A stretch of DNA of 64,000 nucleotides from Rugosimonospora acidiphila (GTDB taxonomy: Bacteria > Actinomycetota > Actinomycetes > Mycobacteriales > Micromonosporaceae), in contig NZ_BAABJQ010000016.1 in NCBI RefSeq assembly GCF_039543385.1, forward strand, positions 124,001 through 188,000, in the 5' to 3' direction. Below the pieces are notes generated by a model, which saw only the letters and a program-made list of their open reading frames with translations, did not search any database and was not told where the DNA came from. How positions within the stretch are numbered: position 1 is the stretch's first letter; each line of letters opens with the position of its first letter. A program made the translations under genes and the position numbers. Shown one piece after another: positions 1-8,724 of the stretch.

Positions 1-146
1 ACGGGCGTCACCGGACAGCCGACGGAGCGGCTCCGCACCTGACCGAACCACCAGCCTCACCCGCACCGCGCGGGCGGTCAGTAGTTCCGGTACCACCGCC
101 GGCGAAGGAAGCGGTCGCGTCACGGGTGAGTCGGCGAACCGACCCC

Positions 147-749
147 CTACACCGCCCGCGTGGCAGCGACCTCGGTGGCGCAGCTCTTCTTCTGCCGGTC
201 ACGGTAGGCGTGCGAGGCGGCCTGCTGGCTGCACCGCATGCTGCAGTAACGGCCCGAGGAGTTGCGGGTGCGGTCGTAGAAGCCCTGGTAGCAGGAGGAG
301 GAACTGCACATCCTCAGCCGGGGCCACAGGTCGCGGGTGGTGAGGTCGACGGCCGCCGCGAGCAGTGTCTCGAAGACGCCGACGATTCCGGTGTGCGAGG
401 GCTGGAAGGTACAGCCGCCGGCCTCGATGACCGGGGTCAGCGGGTAGCGCTGACCGTAGGCCCGTAGCAACTGCTCCGCTCCGCCGAGGAGCTCGGCCCC
501 CTGTACGCAGCCGACGTGCTCGCGGAAGACGATCGTGTAGGCGCCACGGAGTTCGCGGATGGCCGCGGCGTCCGCGTCGGTGATGACCGCCTCGCCGTCG
601 TACAGGTTCTGTGACGTGAGCCACTCCACCAGGGCCGCCCGGTCGTCGAGCAGGTCCCGGGCGCGCTTCGGCCCGGGCTGCGTGTTGACGAACTCCAGCA
701 GCAGGTTGGCCGAGGCGAACGGCGGGGTGGCCGTGGGAGTTTCGGTCAT
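147..749 (-). CDS. CGNR/ABATE-type zinc-finger protein, probable transcriptional regulator
   Basis: Protein of 200 aa. The N-terminal two thirds (residues 10-150) fit the ABATE stress-sensing domain, starting with LLLEFVNT. The last 45 residues carry a four-Cys zinc finger, C-x4-C ... YCSMRC, followed by a basic SHAYRDRQKK tail, as in the CGNR family; the eponymous CGNR tetrad itself reads CSMR here. AAGGAGG sits just before the ATG. It is divergent from a short-chain dehydrogenase gene at 1103, which it may regulate through the inverted repeat at 757-831. The regulatory role is family knowledge; the target is inferred. Confidence 0.85.
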   Translation of the reverse strand: MTETPTATPPFASANLLLEFVNTQPGPKRARDLLDDRAALVEWLTSQNLYDGEAVITDADAAAIRELRGAYTIVFREHVGCVQGAELLGGAEQLLRAYGQRYPLTPVIEAGGCTFQPSHTGIVGVFETLLAAAVDLTTRDLWPRLRMCSSSSCYQGFYDRTRNSSGRYCSMRCSQQAASHAYRDRQKKSCATEVAATRAV

Positions 750-756
750 GACCCTC

Positions 757-831
757 CTTATGTCACTGCTAATGGTACGACGGCTAGGGCTGGCGGTTGG
801 ATCCGTCTTGGATCAACGAGCATGACATAAG
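757..831. promoter_or_regulatory. Divergent intergenic operator candidate (9-bp inverted repeat)
   Basis: CTTATGTCA at 757-765 is the exact reverse complement of TGACATAAG at 823-831, about 57 bp apart. Related GCTAAyGG words follow at 768 and 831. The pair lies in the 353-bp gap between the CGNR-type regulator (-) and the dehydrogenase (+), next to the start of the former. The rest of the gap to 1102 shows nothing clear. Confidence 0.4.
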
Positions 832-1102
832 CTAACGGCATAAGGATGTGACGTTGGCTTCGTCGATCCAGCTTGACGCCAAGGTTCGCGAGGTGCAAAC
901 CTGGGATGCACGCGTCGCCGGCACCCAGGTTCCAACACCCGTGTCGACCGTCACAGAGATAAGCAAAAGCCGTTCGTGTATTCAGGTTGAGAGGCCCGTG
1001 CCAGACGCCGCACGGTCTCCCCGGGCGCTGCCTGGAAATCCTCATCGGGGGTTCCCCGGCTCTCACCGTCACGGCCGGACTTCACAAGCCTTGGAGTAGC
1101 AC

Positions 1103-1828
1103 ATGTCCTCGAAGATCGTCCTCATCACCGGAGCGAGCAGCGGGATCGGTGCCGCCACCGCTCGCCGACTCGCCGCCGACGGGCACCACGTGGTGCTCGG
1201 CGCCCGCCGCGTGGACCGCCTCGAAGCCCTCACCCGGGAGCTGCGCGAGGCCGGCCACAACGCCGAGCACGCGGCGCTGGACGTCACTGACCCCGAGAGT
1301 GTCAAGGCTTTCGTCGAGGGCGCCCACACCCGGCACGGCCGAATCGATGTCCTGATCAACAACGCCGGCATCATGCCGTTGTCGCGCCTTGATGACACCC
1401 GGGTCGACGACTGGAACCAGATGATCGACGTCAACATCAAGGGGGCCCTCAACAGCATCGCGGCGGCCCTGCCGCTGATGAAGGCCCAGGGACACGGTCA
1501 CTTCGTCAGCGTGTCCTCCGCCCTGGCCCACTACGTCGCCCCCGCCACGTCCGTCTACAGCGCCACCAAGTACGCGGTGCGCGCGATCTTCGACGGCCTG
1601 CGCAAGGAAGACGACCAGATCAGGGTGACCGAGATCAGCCCGTCCTTCACCGAGTCCGAGCTGCTCCAGGGCGGCGACCCCGCCACCATGGCGTGGGTGC
1701 AGTCGATGGCCGAGCGCTTCAACCTCCCCGCGTCCACCGTCGCGGGTGCCATCGCCTACGCGATCGACCAGCCGGCCGACGTCGACGTCAGCGAAATCGT
1801 CATCCGCTCGCGGGCCGAACTCGCCTAG
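1103..1828 (+). CDS. SDR family NAD(P)-dependent oxidoreductase
   Basis: Classical short-chain dehydrogenase of 241 aa, the usual family length. TGASSGIG near residue 9 is the Rossmann cofactor loop, an Arg-rich stretch (GARRVDR) after beta-2 suggests NADP(H), NNAG lies near residue 86, and the catalytic Ser and YSATK (Tyr-x3-Lys) lie near residues 137-155. Substrate cannot be read from sequence. It is divergent from the CGNR-type regulator and followed by a strong hairpin at 1874-1909, so it is probably monocistronic. Confidence 0.93.
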   Translation: MSSKIVLITGASSGIGAATARRLAADGHHVVLGARRVDRLEALTRELREAGHNAEHAALDVTDPESVKAFVEGAHTRHGRIDVLINNAGIMPLSRLDDTRVDDWNQMIDVNIKGALNSIAAALPLMKAQGHGHFVSVSSALAHYVAPATSVYSATKYAVRAIFDGLRKEDDQIRVTEISPSFTESELLQGGDPATMAWVQSMAERFNLPASTVAGAIAYAIDQPADVDVSEIVIRSRAELA

Positions 1829-1873
1829 TGATAGCGGAACGCGGGACGTCTCGGTGATCGCCTCTTCGTGACA

Positions 1874-1909
1874 CGGGATCGCCGGGCGCGGCGGCGCCCG
1901 GCGATCCCG
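1874..1909. terminator. Perfect 16-bp stem hairpin between convergent genes
   Basis: The arms 1874-1889 and 1894-1909 are exact reverse complements with a 4-nt loop. It lies between the 3' ends of the SDR gene (+) and the GH3 gene (-), so it may end transcription from both sides. There is no clear T-run, as is common in high-GC actinomycetes. Confidence 0.7.
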
Positions 1910-1983
1910 CCCTCGTCAGTTGACGCGATGGCTCTCGCGCGGCGCGGCGCCCCGCTCCGGACCCGGCTCCCCCGCCCCCGTCC

Positions 1984-4272
1984 TCATGCCAACGGCGGCA
2001 GCTCCGTCCGGGTCCATCGCGGGCAGTCCACGGTGATCGGCCAGATCGGCCCCACCAGCACCGTCCGCGCCTGGGCCTCGCGCCGCGCGCTGGTGCCGAC
2101 CCACAGCTCGACCTCGCCGGGCTCGACCACCCGTGTGTACGTGCGGTCGCTGAACGCGAGCCGCGCCGTCGGGACAGTGAACCGTACGGTCACCGATCGG
2201 CCCGGCGCCAGGTGCACCCGCCGGTAACCGAGCAACTGCGCCACGGGCCGCGTCACGGACCCCACAAGGTCGTGGCCGTAGAGCTGTACCACGTCGTCGC
2301 CCGCCACGGATCCCGTGTTCGTCACCCGCACGGAGACGGTCAGCTCACCATCCGTCGGTACCTCCTCGGGCACGGTCAGGTCGCCGTAGTCGAAGGTCGT
2401 GTACGACAGCCCGAACCCGAACGGGGCCGCCGGCGTGGTGGCGAGGCTCGTCACCTCGTCGCCCTCGCCCAGGGCCACGTGCAGGTACGAGTACGGCTGC
2501 GCCCCGGCCGCGCGCGGGAGGCTGACCGGTAGCCGCCCCGAGGGGTTGATCCGGCCGGAGAGGACACCCGCGACCGCGCCGGCCCCCTCCTCGCCGGGGA
2601 AGAACGCCTGGACGACCGCCGCGCACCGCCGCATGGCCCAACCCACCGCGTACGGGCGGCCGGTGATCAGCACCAGCACGGTCGGCGTACCGGTAGCGAG
2701 CACGGCCTCGACGAGGTCGCGCTGGACCCCTGGCAGTTCGAGGTCGTCGCGGTCACAGCCCTCGCCGACCGTGCCGCGCCCGAACAGTCCGGCCTGGTCG
2801 CCCATGACGAGCACGGCGACCTCGGCCTCCGTGGCGGCGGCCACCGCCGCGTCGAACCCGGAGCGGTCGGCGTCGTCGACGCCGCACCCGGCGCTGAACG
2901 AAACCGCGCCGAGCTCGGCGCGCAGGGCGCCGAGCACCGTCGGTACGGCGATACCCGCGTCGACCCCGGGATGCTGCGCCAGCACGTGGTTGAGGAACGA
3001 GTAGCAGCCGAAAAGCGCCGCCGGCCGGTCGGCGTTCGGGCCGATGACCGCGATCCGCCGCGCCGCCGCCAAGGGCAGCACGCCATCGTTGCGCAGCAGC
3101 ACGACCGACTCCTCGGCGAGCCTGCGCGCGATGGCACGGTGCTCGGGAGAGTCGAGGTCCACCCCGCCGGGCGGCTCCTCGGCGAAGGTCGCGTCGAGCA
3201 GCCCCAGCTCGAGTTTCTGGCGCAGGACCCGCAGCACGGCCCGATCGACGAGCGCCTCGTCGACACGTCCCGCGCGGACCGCCTCGGCCAGTGGCGCCAG
3301 GTACGCGTCCCCGGTGGGCAGTTCGATGTCCACCCCGGCGGTCAGCGCCTGGACGGCGGCGTCGCCCAGGTCGGCCGCGACGTGGTGCAGCTGGTGCAGG
3401 AACGCCACGCTGAAGTAGTCGCCGACGACCGGGCCCTCGAAGCCCCACAGGTCGCGCAGCACGCCGGTGAGCAGGCCGCGATCCGCGGCGACGGGCACGC
3501 CGTCGATCTCGGCGTACGAGTGCATCACCGAGCGCGCCCCGCCGTCCAGGATCGCCAGCTCGAACGGGACCAGCAGCACGTCGGCGACCTCGCGGGCGCC
3601 GGCACTCACGGGGGCGAAGTTGCGCCCGGCACGGGAGGCCGAGTAGCCGACGAAATGCTTGAGCGTGGCGTGCACTCCCTGCGACTGCAGGCCCCGTACG
3701 TAGCCGGTGCCGATCGTGCCGACGAGGTACGGGTCCTCGGCGATGCACTCCTCGACCCGTCCCCATCGGGGGTCACGGACGACGTCGAGTACGGGCGCCA
3801 GTCCCTGGTGGACACCCAGTGCCCGCATCGACTCCCCGATCCCGGCGGCCATCCGCTCCACCAGTTCGGGGTCGAAGGTGGCGCCCCACGCGAGCGGGGT
3901 GGGGAAGGTGGCCGCCTTCCACGCCGACAGGCCGGTGAGGCACTCCTCGTGCACGATCGCGGGGATGCCGAGCCTCGTGCCGGTGACCAACCCGCGCTGG
4001 AACTCCCAGAGCCAGCGGGCCCGCTCGGCGGCCTCGATCGGGCGCGTGCCGTACACGCGGGTGAGGTGCCCGAGCCCGTGGCGGGTGAACTGTGCCAGGT
4101 TGGTGGGGGCGCCGAACTCACCCTGCAGCGGCGCGACCGCCTCACCATCCTCCTTCTCCCAGAACCCGACGATCTGCGCCAGCTTCTCTTCCAGGGTCAT
4201 CTGGCCCAGCAGCTCGAGGATGCGCTCCCGCCGTTCCGTACTGACGCCTGCCAAGGTCGGAACCTCGGTCAT
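1984..4272 (-). CDS. Glycoside hydrolase family 3, beta-xylosidase/beta-glucosidase-like (BxlA type)
   Basis: Protein of 762 aa with the full GH3 order: TIM-barrel domain (residues about 20-330), alpha/beta sandwich domain (about 390-600, starting LLRNDGVLPL) and fibronectin-III-like C-terminus (about 645-715). HEECLTG, DPRWGRVEE and LKHFVGYSASRAGRN line the sugar pocket. The nucleophile Asp should be the D of VVGDYFSVAF. There is no signal peptide, so it acts in the cytoplasm on imported oligosaccharide. It starts 45 nt after the second permease gene with GGGGAGAA before the ATG, as the last gene of the sugar-uptake operon. Xylo- versus gluco-specificity is inferred from resemblance to Streptomyces BxlA. 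Confidence 0.92.
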   Translation of the reverse strand: MTEVPTLAGVSTERRERILELLGQMTLEEKLAQIVGFWEKEDGEAVAPLQGEFGAPTNLAQFTRHGLGHLTRVYGTRPIEAAERARWLWEFQRGLVTGTRLGIPAIVHEECLTGLSAWKAATFPTPLAWGATFDPELVERMAAGIGESMRALGVHQGLAPVLDVVRDPRWGRVEECIAEDPYLVGTIGTGYVRGLQSQGVHATLKHFVGYSASRAGRNFAPVSAGAREVADVLLVPFELAILDGGARSVMHSYAEIDGVPVAADRGLLTGVLRDLWGFEGPVVGDYFSVAFLHQLHHVAADLGDAAVQALTAGVDIELPTGDAYLAPLAEAVRAGRVDEALVDRAVLRVLRQKLELGLLDATFAEEPPGGVDLDSPEHRAIARRLAEESVVLLRNDGVLPLAAARRIAVIGPNADRPAALFGCYSFLNHVLAQHPGVDAGIAVPTVLGALRAELGAVSFSAGCGVDDADRSGFDAAVAAATEAEVAVLVMGDQAGLFGRGTVGEGCDRDDLELPGVQRDLVEAVLATGTPTVLVLITGRPYAVGWAMRRCAAVVQAFFPGEEGAGAVAGVLSGRINPSGRLPVSLPRAAGAQPYSYLHVALGEGDEVTSLATTPAAPFGFGLSYTTFDYGDLTVPEEVPTDGELTVSVRVTNTGSVAGDDVVQLYGHDLVGSVTRPVAQLLGYRRVHLAPGRSVTVRFTVPTARLAFSDRTYTRVVEPGEVELWVGTSARREAQARTVLVGPIWPITVDCPRWTRTELPPLA

Positions 4273-4317
4273 GTTGTGCTTCTCCCCAGCCCTTGTTGGT
4301 ATCGGATCCCCGCGGCA

Positions 4318-5187
4318 CTATCCCTTGACCGCGCCCTGCAGGCCCCCGACTATCTGCCGCTCGGCGAAACTGAAGAAGAGCAGGGCAGGCATCATGGCCA
4401 ACGACGTGAACGCCAGGACGCCGGCGGTGTCCTGACTGTGCTCGGCGGAGAAGTTCTGCACGCCCAGCGGCAGGGTCTGCATGCTGTCGTCCTGGAGAAC
4501 GAGCAGCGGCAGCAGGAACGAGTTCCAGCTCGCCACGAACGCGAGCACGGCCACGGTGACCAGCGCGGGCCGGGACAGCGGCAGCAGGATGCGCCAGAAG
4601 AAGCCGAGCTTGTCCGAGCCGTCGATCAACGCGGCGTCCTCCAGCTCGGCCGGGAAGGCGGCGAGGAAGGGGCGCAGGATCACGATGGTGATCGGCAGCT
4701 GGAAGGCGACCTGCGGGATGATCACACCGAAGTACGTGTTGGCCAGGGACAGGTCGCGCAGCAGCAGGTAGAGCGGCAGGATCGCGGCCGCCGCCGGGAA
4801 GAGCAGCCCGAGCGTGAAGTAGGTGTACAGCCCCTCGCGGCCACGGAACTGATAGCGGGCGAGCACGAAGGCGGCGCAGACCCCGAACACCATCACGCCG
4901 AGCGTGGTGACGACGGCGATGAGTAGGCTGTTGAGCAGCTCGTGCCAGAACGTGGGCTGGGTCAGCACGTTGGCGTAGGTCCCCCAGACCCACGGGTGGG
5001 GCAGCCCGGCGGGGTGCGCGGCGATCTGGCCGGTCGTGCGGAATCCGCCGAGGACGACGTAGACCACCGGAGCGATCGAGACGGCGGCGACCGCGAGCGC
5101 CAGCACGTACGTGAGCGGGTTGCTCCATTTCTTCGGTCGCCGGTTGCGGCCAAGGCTCGGCAGCGTGGCGGTCGCGGCCATGTTCAC
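4318..5187 (-). CDS. Carbohydrate ABC transporter permease (MalG/BxlG type)
   Basis: 289 aa, six predicted membrane segments, and the cytoplasmic EAA loop (ELEDAALIDGSDKLGFFWR, near residues 180-200) that docks the ATPase. The GTG start overlaps the upstream stop as GTGA; an in-frame ATG lies two codons later. It is the second of two permeases between the solute-binding lipoprotein and the GH3 enzyme. No ATPase gene is present in the cluster, so a shared MsiK-type ATPase elsewhere in the genome is expected, as in Streptomyces sugar importers. Confidence 0.93.
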   Translation of the reverse strand: MNMAATATLPSLGRNRRPKKWSNPLTYVLALAVAAVSIAPVVYVVLGGFRTTGQIAAHPAGLPHPWVWGTYANVLTQPTFWHELLNSLLIAVVTTLGVMVFGVCAAFVLARYQFRGREGLYTYFTLGLLFPAAAAILPLYLLLRDLSLANTYFGVIIPQVAFQLPITIVILRPFLAAFPAELEDAALIDGSDKLGFFWRILLPLSRPALVTVAVLAFVASWNSFLLPLLVLQDDSMQTLPLGVQNFSAEHSQDTAGVLAFTSLAMMPALLFFSFAERQIVGGLQGAVKG

Positions 5188-6185
5188 CTCACCCTTCGGG
5201 TCTGGGCGCCTTCGATGTCACGGCGCAGGACGAAGCGCTGGAACAGCAGCGCGGCGAGGAACGAAATGACGAACAGGATCACGGCCACCGCGTTGCCGTA
5301 GCCCCACTCGCGTTCGTTGAAGCCGTGATCGACCATGTAGGTGGCCATCGAGTTGGAGGCACCGAGCGAGCGAACCGCCGGCGTCGAGGCGACCCAGAGC
5401 ACGTCGAACAGCTGCAGCGAACCGATTATCGACAGGAACATCCAGATCCGGATGGTGGATCCGAGCAGCGGGATCGTGATGTGCCGCTGGATCTGCCACC
5501 AGCTCGCGCCGTCGATCGCGGCGGCCTCGGTCAGCTCGGTCGGGATGTTGGCCATGCCGGCGAGGAAGAGGATGAGGGCGAAGCCGGTGTACTTCCAGGT
5601 CAGGATGAACAGCATCGTCCAGAGGACGATGTGCAGGTTGGCCAGCCAACCCGTGATCAGGCTGCCCAGTCCCAGGCTGGTCAGGAGGGTGTCCACGGTG
5701 CCGCCGCGCAGCAGGATGAGCTGCCACATGATGCCGACCGTGACCTCGGCCAGCACGTACGGGACGAAGACCAGCAGCCGGAACACGGCGCGCCCGCGGA
5801 AGCGCCGATTGAGTAGCAGCGCCATGGCCAGCGCCAGCGGCCCCTGGATCACCAACGAGCCGCCGATGATGATGGCGTTGTTGCGCAGCGCGTCGAGGAA
5901 GATGGGGTCGCGGAACGCCCCGAAGGGACCGAAGTAGTTGTCCAGCCCGCGGAACTCGGTCGGCCAGCCGTACCCGCTCCACTTGTAGAGGCTGTAGTAG
6001 ACGGCGAAGCCGATCGGTGCCAGCACGAACACCGTGAAGACGATGAACGCCGGCCCGGTGAGCCCGATGATCTCGTACCACTTGCGGCGGGTACGGGCCG
6101 CACGACTGGGTCCGGTGGGCCGGAGCCTCGCCGGGCGCGCGTCCGCGCGTCCGGCGAGGCTCACAGACGGTTCGGTGGCGGTCAC
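5184..6185 (-). CDS. Carbohydrate ABC transporter permease (MalF/BxlF type)
   Basis: 333 aa with a basic cytoplasmic N-terminus of about 40 residues, then six membrane segments beginning at IIGLTGPAFIVFTVFVLAPI. The EAA loop (ELTEAAAIDGASWWQIQRHI) is near residues 215-235. The GTG start overlaps the stop of the binding-protein gene as GTGA, showing tight translational coupling. It pairs with the permease at 4318 to form the membrane channel of the sugar importer. Confidence 0.93.
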   Translation of the reverse strand: MTATEPSVSLAGRADARPARLRPTGPSRAARTRRKWYEIIGLTGPAFIVFTVFVLAPIGFAVYYSLYKWSGYGWPTEFRGLDNYFGPFGAFRDPIFLDALRNNAIIIGGSLVIQGPLALAMALLLNRRFRGRAVFRLLVFVPYVLAEVTVGIMWQLILLRGGTVDTLLTSLGLGSLITGWLANLHIVLWTMLFILTWKYTGFALILFLAGMANIPTELTEAAAIDGASWWQIQRHITIPLLGSTIRIWMFLSIIGSLQLFDVLWVASTPAVRSLGASNSMATYMVDHGFNEREWGYGNAVAVILFVISFLAALLFQRFVLRRDIEGAQTRRVR

Positions 6186-7489
6186 CGCGCCGAGGCCTTC
6201 TTCAACGCCTCGACAACACCCTGGGGCGTGCCCTTGTGCGCGAAGATGGCGACGATCGCGTCATTCATCGCGGTACCTTCGTTGGAGCCGAAGGCGGTGT
6301 CGAGCCACAGCTGCACCGAGGGTGCCTGCTGGGTGGCCTTCGCGATGATCTGGAGCACCGGGTCGGCCAGGCCGGTCTCGGCACCCTTGACGGTGGGGAT
6401 CCCGGCGCCGGTCGGGGCGAAGCCCTTCTGCACCTCGGGGCTCACGATGTACTTGAGGAACTCCACGCACTCCGGCGGAGCCTTCTTCGAGCACGAGAAG
6501 CCGTCACCGCCACCCATCTGGGTGCCCTGGTCGCCCTGTGCTCCGGGTACCGACGGGAACGGGAACCAGCCGAGGAAGGTGGGCTCCTTCTGGTCTGGGG
6601 TCAGGGTCTGCATGACCCCGCCGTCCCAGGCGCCCATGAGCTCCATCGCGGCCTTACCGTTGGCGACCAGACCGGCCGAACTCGTCGCGCCGACCTGGCC
6701 GGAGGTGGCGAGGAAGTTCGGCTGGAACGGGTTGGTGCCGACAAAGCTCTGCACGTCCTGACCGGCCTTGGCGAAGCAGGGGTCGTCGAAGCTCTGCTTG
6801 GTGGACGCGTTGGCCAGCGTGGCGGCGGAGCACTCACGCACGGCGAAGTTGTACCACCAGTGCGCGGCGGGCCACTTGTCACCGGCGCCGACCGCGATCG
6901 GGGTGATGTTCTTGGCCTTGAGCTGGGCAACATCGCTGGTCAGCTCGTCCAGGGTGGTGGGCGGAGAGCTGATGCCGGCCTGGGTGAACAGGTCCTTGTT
7001 GTACCAGATCCCCTCGATGCCGAAGTCCCACGGCAGACCGTACTGCTTGCCGTCGACGGCCCAGATCTTGGACACCGGGCCCATGCTGGCGACCTCGGTC
7101 TTGGTGTCGGCCGTGAGGTCCTTGAGGTAGTCGGACTTCACCTGGTCGGCCATCTCGCCACCGCCCCAGGCCTCGAACAGGTCCGGCGGATTGCCGCTGA
7201 GCAGCGCGGCGGGGATCCGGTTGTGCTGGAGATCATTGGTCTCGATCGCCGAGATCTTGATCGTGACGGACGGGTGGAGGGCGTGGAAATCGTTCGCGAC
7301 CTTCTGCCAGTAATCCCGCAGCGGGCCCGGTTGGTTCGCGTTATGCCACCAGGTAAGAGTCACCGGGTGCTTGTACAGGTCCCCCGTCGACTGGCTGCTG
7401 CTGTCGTCGCCGCTGGAACATCCGCTCGCGACAAGGGCGACCGTCGCAACCAGCGCCAAGATAGCGCCTGACCGGCGCCTCATGATCAT
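6182..7489 (-). CDS. Extracellular sugar-binding lipoprotein of ABC importer (BxlE type)
   Basis: 435 aa. A signal peptide (residues 1-24) ends in the lipobox VASGC, so the mature protein is lipid-anchored outside the membrane. The rest is a family-1 solute-binding fold: HPVTLTWWHN at the start, then DLFEAWGGGEM and GIEGIWYNKDLF. AGGAGA precedes the ATG. It is the first gene of the operon and is transcribed from the promoter at 7532-7559, facing the LacI regulator. Ligand is unproven; xylobiose or a related oligosaccharide fits the GH3 partner. Confidence 0.94.
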   Translation of the reverse strand: MIMRRRSGAILALVATVALVASGCSSGDDSSSQSTGDLYKHPVTLTWWHNANQPGPLRDYWQKVANDFHALHPSVTIKISAIETNDLQHNRIPAALLSGNPPDLFEAWGGGEMADQVKSDYLKDLTADTKTEVASMGPVSKIWAVDGKQYGLPWDFGIEGIWYNKDLFTQAGISSPPTTLDELTSDVAQLKAKNITPIAVGAGDKWPAAHWWYNFAVRECSAATLANASTKQSFDDPCFAKAGQDVQSFVGTNPFQPNFLATSGQVGATSSAGLVANGKAAMELMGAWDGGVMQTLTPDQKEPTFLGWFPFPSVPGAQGDQGTQMGGGDGFSCSKKAPPECVEFLKYIVSPEVQKGFAPTGAGIPTVKGAETGLADPVLQIIAKATQQAPSVQLWLDTAFGSNEGTAMNDAIVAIFAHKGTPQGVVEALKKASAR

Positions 7490-7531
7490 AGGGTCTCCTA
7501 AGGTTGTCGCTGACTCGATCGACTGTGGCGA

Positions 7532-7559
7532 GTGTTACAGCGTGCAAACCTGATGTCAA
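7532..7559 (-). promoter_or_regulatory. Sugar-operon promoter (-35 TTGACA, -10 TAACAC)
   Basis: On the minus strand TTGACA (complement 7554-7559) and TAACAC (complement 7532-7537) are 16 bp apart, about 45 nt upstream of the binding-protein start. The LacI operator candidate abuts it on the far side. Confidence 0.6.
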
Positions 7560-7566
7560 TCGATGT

Positions 7567-7586
7567 CGATAACGTTTGCGAAACGT
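7567..7586. promoter_or_regulatory. LacI-family operator candidate
   Basis: ACGTTTGCGAAACGT at 7572-7586 is a perfect dyad around a GCG centre, and CGATAACGTTTGCG at 7567-7580 is a second overlapping partial dyad with the central CG typical of LacI-family operators. It lies between the sugar-operon promoter and the -10 box of the regulator, so one bound repressor could silence both directions. Confidence 0.6.
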
Positions 7587-7600
7587 GGCCGCAAGCCCTC

Positions 7601-7606
7601 TATCAT
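7601..7606 (+). promoter_or_regulatory. -10 box TATCAT for leaderless LacI-regulator mRNA
   Basis: TATCAT ends 7 nt before the GTG at 7614, the spacing expected if transcription starts at the start codon. This favours 7614 over the ATG at 7563, which lies upstream of this box and of the operator. Confidence 0.55.
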
Positions 7607-7613
7607 CCCTTGC

Positions 7614-8615
7614 GTGGAGATCCCGCAACGCGTGAAGATGTCTGACGTCGCCCGCACGGCAGGCGTCTCGGTGGCGACCGTATCGAAAGTAGTCAATGGA
7701 CGCTGGGGGGTCGCACAGTCCACTGTGGACCGCGTACAGCGGGTCATCGAGCAGCTCGGCTACGAGGCTAGCCTCGGCGCACAGAGCCTGCGTAGCCAGC
7801 GCACCAACGTGCTGGGCATCCTGGTCGCCGAGTTCGAGCCGTTCTCCACCGAACTGCTCAAGGGAGCGTCCGCCGAGGTGGAGCGGACCGACTACGAGCT
7901 GCTCGCGTACGCGGCCGGTGCGCGCGGGTCCAAGGTCGGCTGGGAGCGACGATCGCTCGCCCGCCTGTCCGGCACGCTCATCGACGGCGCCATCCTCGTC
8001 ACCCCGACGGTGGTGGAGGCCAAGCAGGGCGTCCACGTGGTCGCGATCGACCCGCACACCGGGCCGTCGGGGATGCCGACCGTCGACTCCGACAACTTCG
8101 CCGGCGCCATGCTGGCGACCAATCATCTGCTGGGGCTCGGCCACCGGCGCATCGGGTTCATCGGCGGACGGCCCGACCTCGAGTCGGCCCGGTTGCGCGA
8201 GGCCGGCTTCCGCAAGGCGATGGCGCAGGCGCGAGTCGGCGTGGACGAGGCGCTGGTCCGCGTCGGCGGCTACCGGACCGAGTCCGCCGAGGGTCCGGCG
8301 CGCGAGCTGCTCAGCCGGGCCGAACGCCCCACCGCCGTGTTCGCCGCGAACGACCTCTCCGCGATCGCCACCGTGATGGCCGCGCGTGGCCTCGGCCTGA
8401 CCGTCCCGGACGACCTGTCGGTCATCGGCTTCGACAACGTACCCGAGTCCGCGCTGAGCAGACCGCCGCTGACGACGATCAAGCAGCCGCTGCAGCAGAT
8501 GGGCGCCGAGGCGCTGCGCCTGCTCGTTGATCTGATCGCCGGCGTCGAACGCGACACGCACGTGCGGCTGCCCACCGAGTTGGTCGTGCGCGACTCCTGC
8601 ACCCCGCCGCGCTGA
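7614..8615 (+). CDS. LacI family transcriptional regulator of the sugar operon
   Basis: 333 aa from GTG 7614. The N-terminal helix-turn-helix reads MSDVARTAGVSVATVSKVVNG, followed by the hinge helix and a periplasmic-binding-type effector domain (GILVAEFEPF to the end). The conserved segments GHRRIGFIGG, AVFAANDLSA and DDLSVIGFDN are all present. An ATG at 7563 would add 17 residues, but the operator and -10 box lie inside that extension. It is divergent from the sugar importer and GH3 genes; sugar-responsive repression is the family role and is inferred here. Confidence 0.92.
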   Translation: MEIPQRVKMSDVARTAGVSVATVSKVVNGRWGVAQSTVDRVQRVIEQLGYEASLGAQSLRSQRTNVLGILVAEFEPFSTELLKGASAEVERTDYELLAYAAGARGSKVGWERRSLARLSGTLIDGAILVTPTVVEAKQGVHVVAIDPHTGPSGMPTVDSDNFAGAMLATNHLLGLGHRRIGFIGGRPDLESARLREAGFRKAMAQARVGVDEALVRVGGYRTESAEGPARELLSRAERPTAVFAANDLSAIATVMAARGLGLTVPDDLSVIGFDNVPESALSRPPLTTIKQPLQQMGAEALRLLVDLIAGVERDTHVRLPTELVVRDSCTPPR

Positions 8616-8712
8616 GCCCGCCGCCGTGCCGGGTCCGCCGCCGGGCCCGGTCCGGCCAGGACCCATTCGGCGGGTCGGAGCCGACAGCTCGGGCCGGCGG
8701 CCGGCGGCGGCA

Positions 8713-8718
8713 TACGAT
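8713..8718 (+). promoter_or_regulatory. -10 box TACGAT for leaderless DUF3224 gene
   Basis: TACGAT followed by 6 nt and then the ATG at 8725. The same hexamer and spacing precede the VOC gene on the other strand (complement 11930-11935). Confidence 0.5.
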
Positions 8719-8724
8719 CCGGGC

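Noticed and set aside
2971..4926. 651-codon plus-strand frame
   Set aside because: Antisense to the GH3 and permease genes, with no domain, RBS or natural composition.
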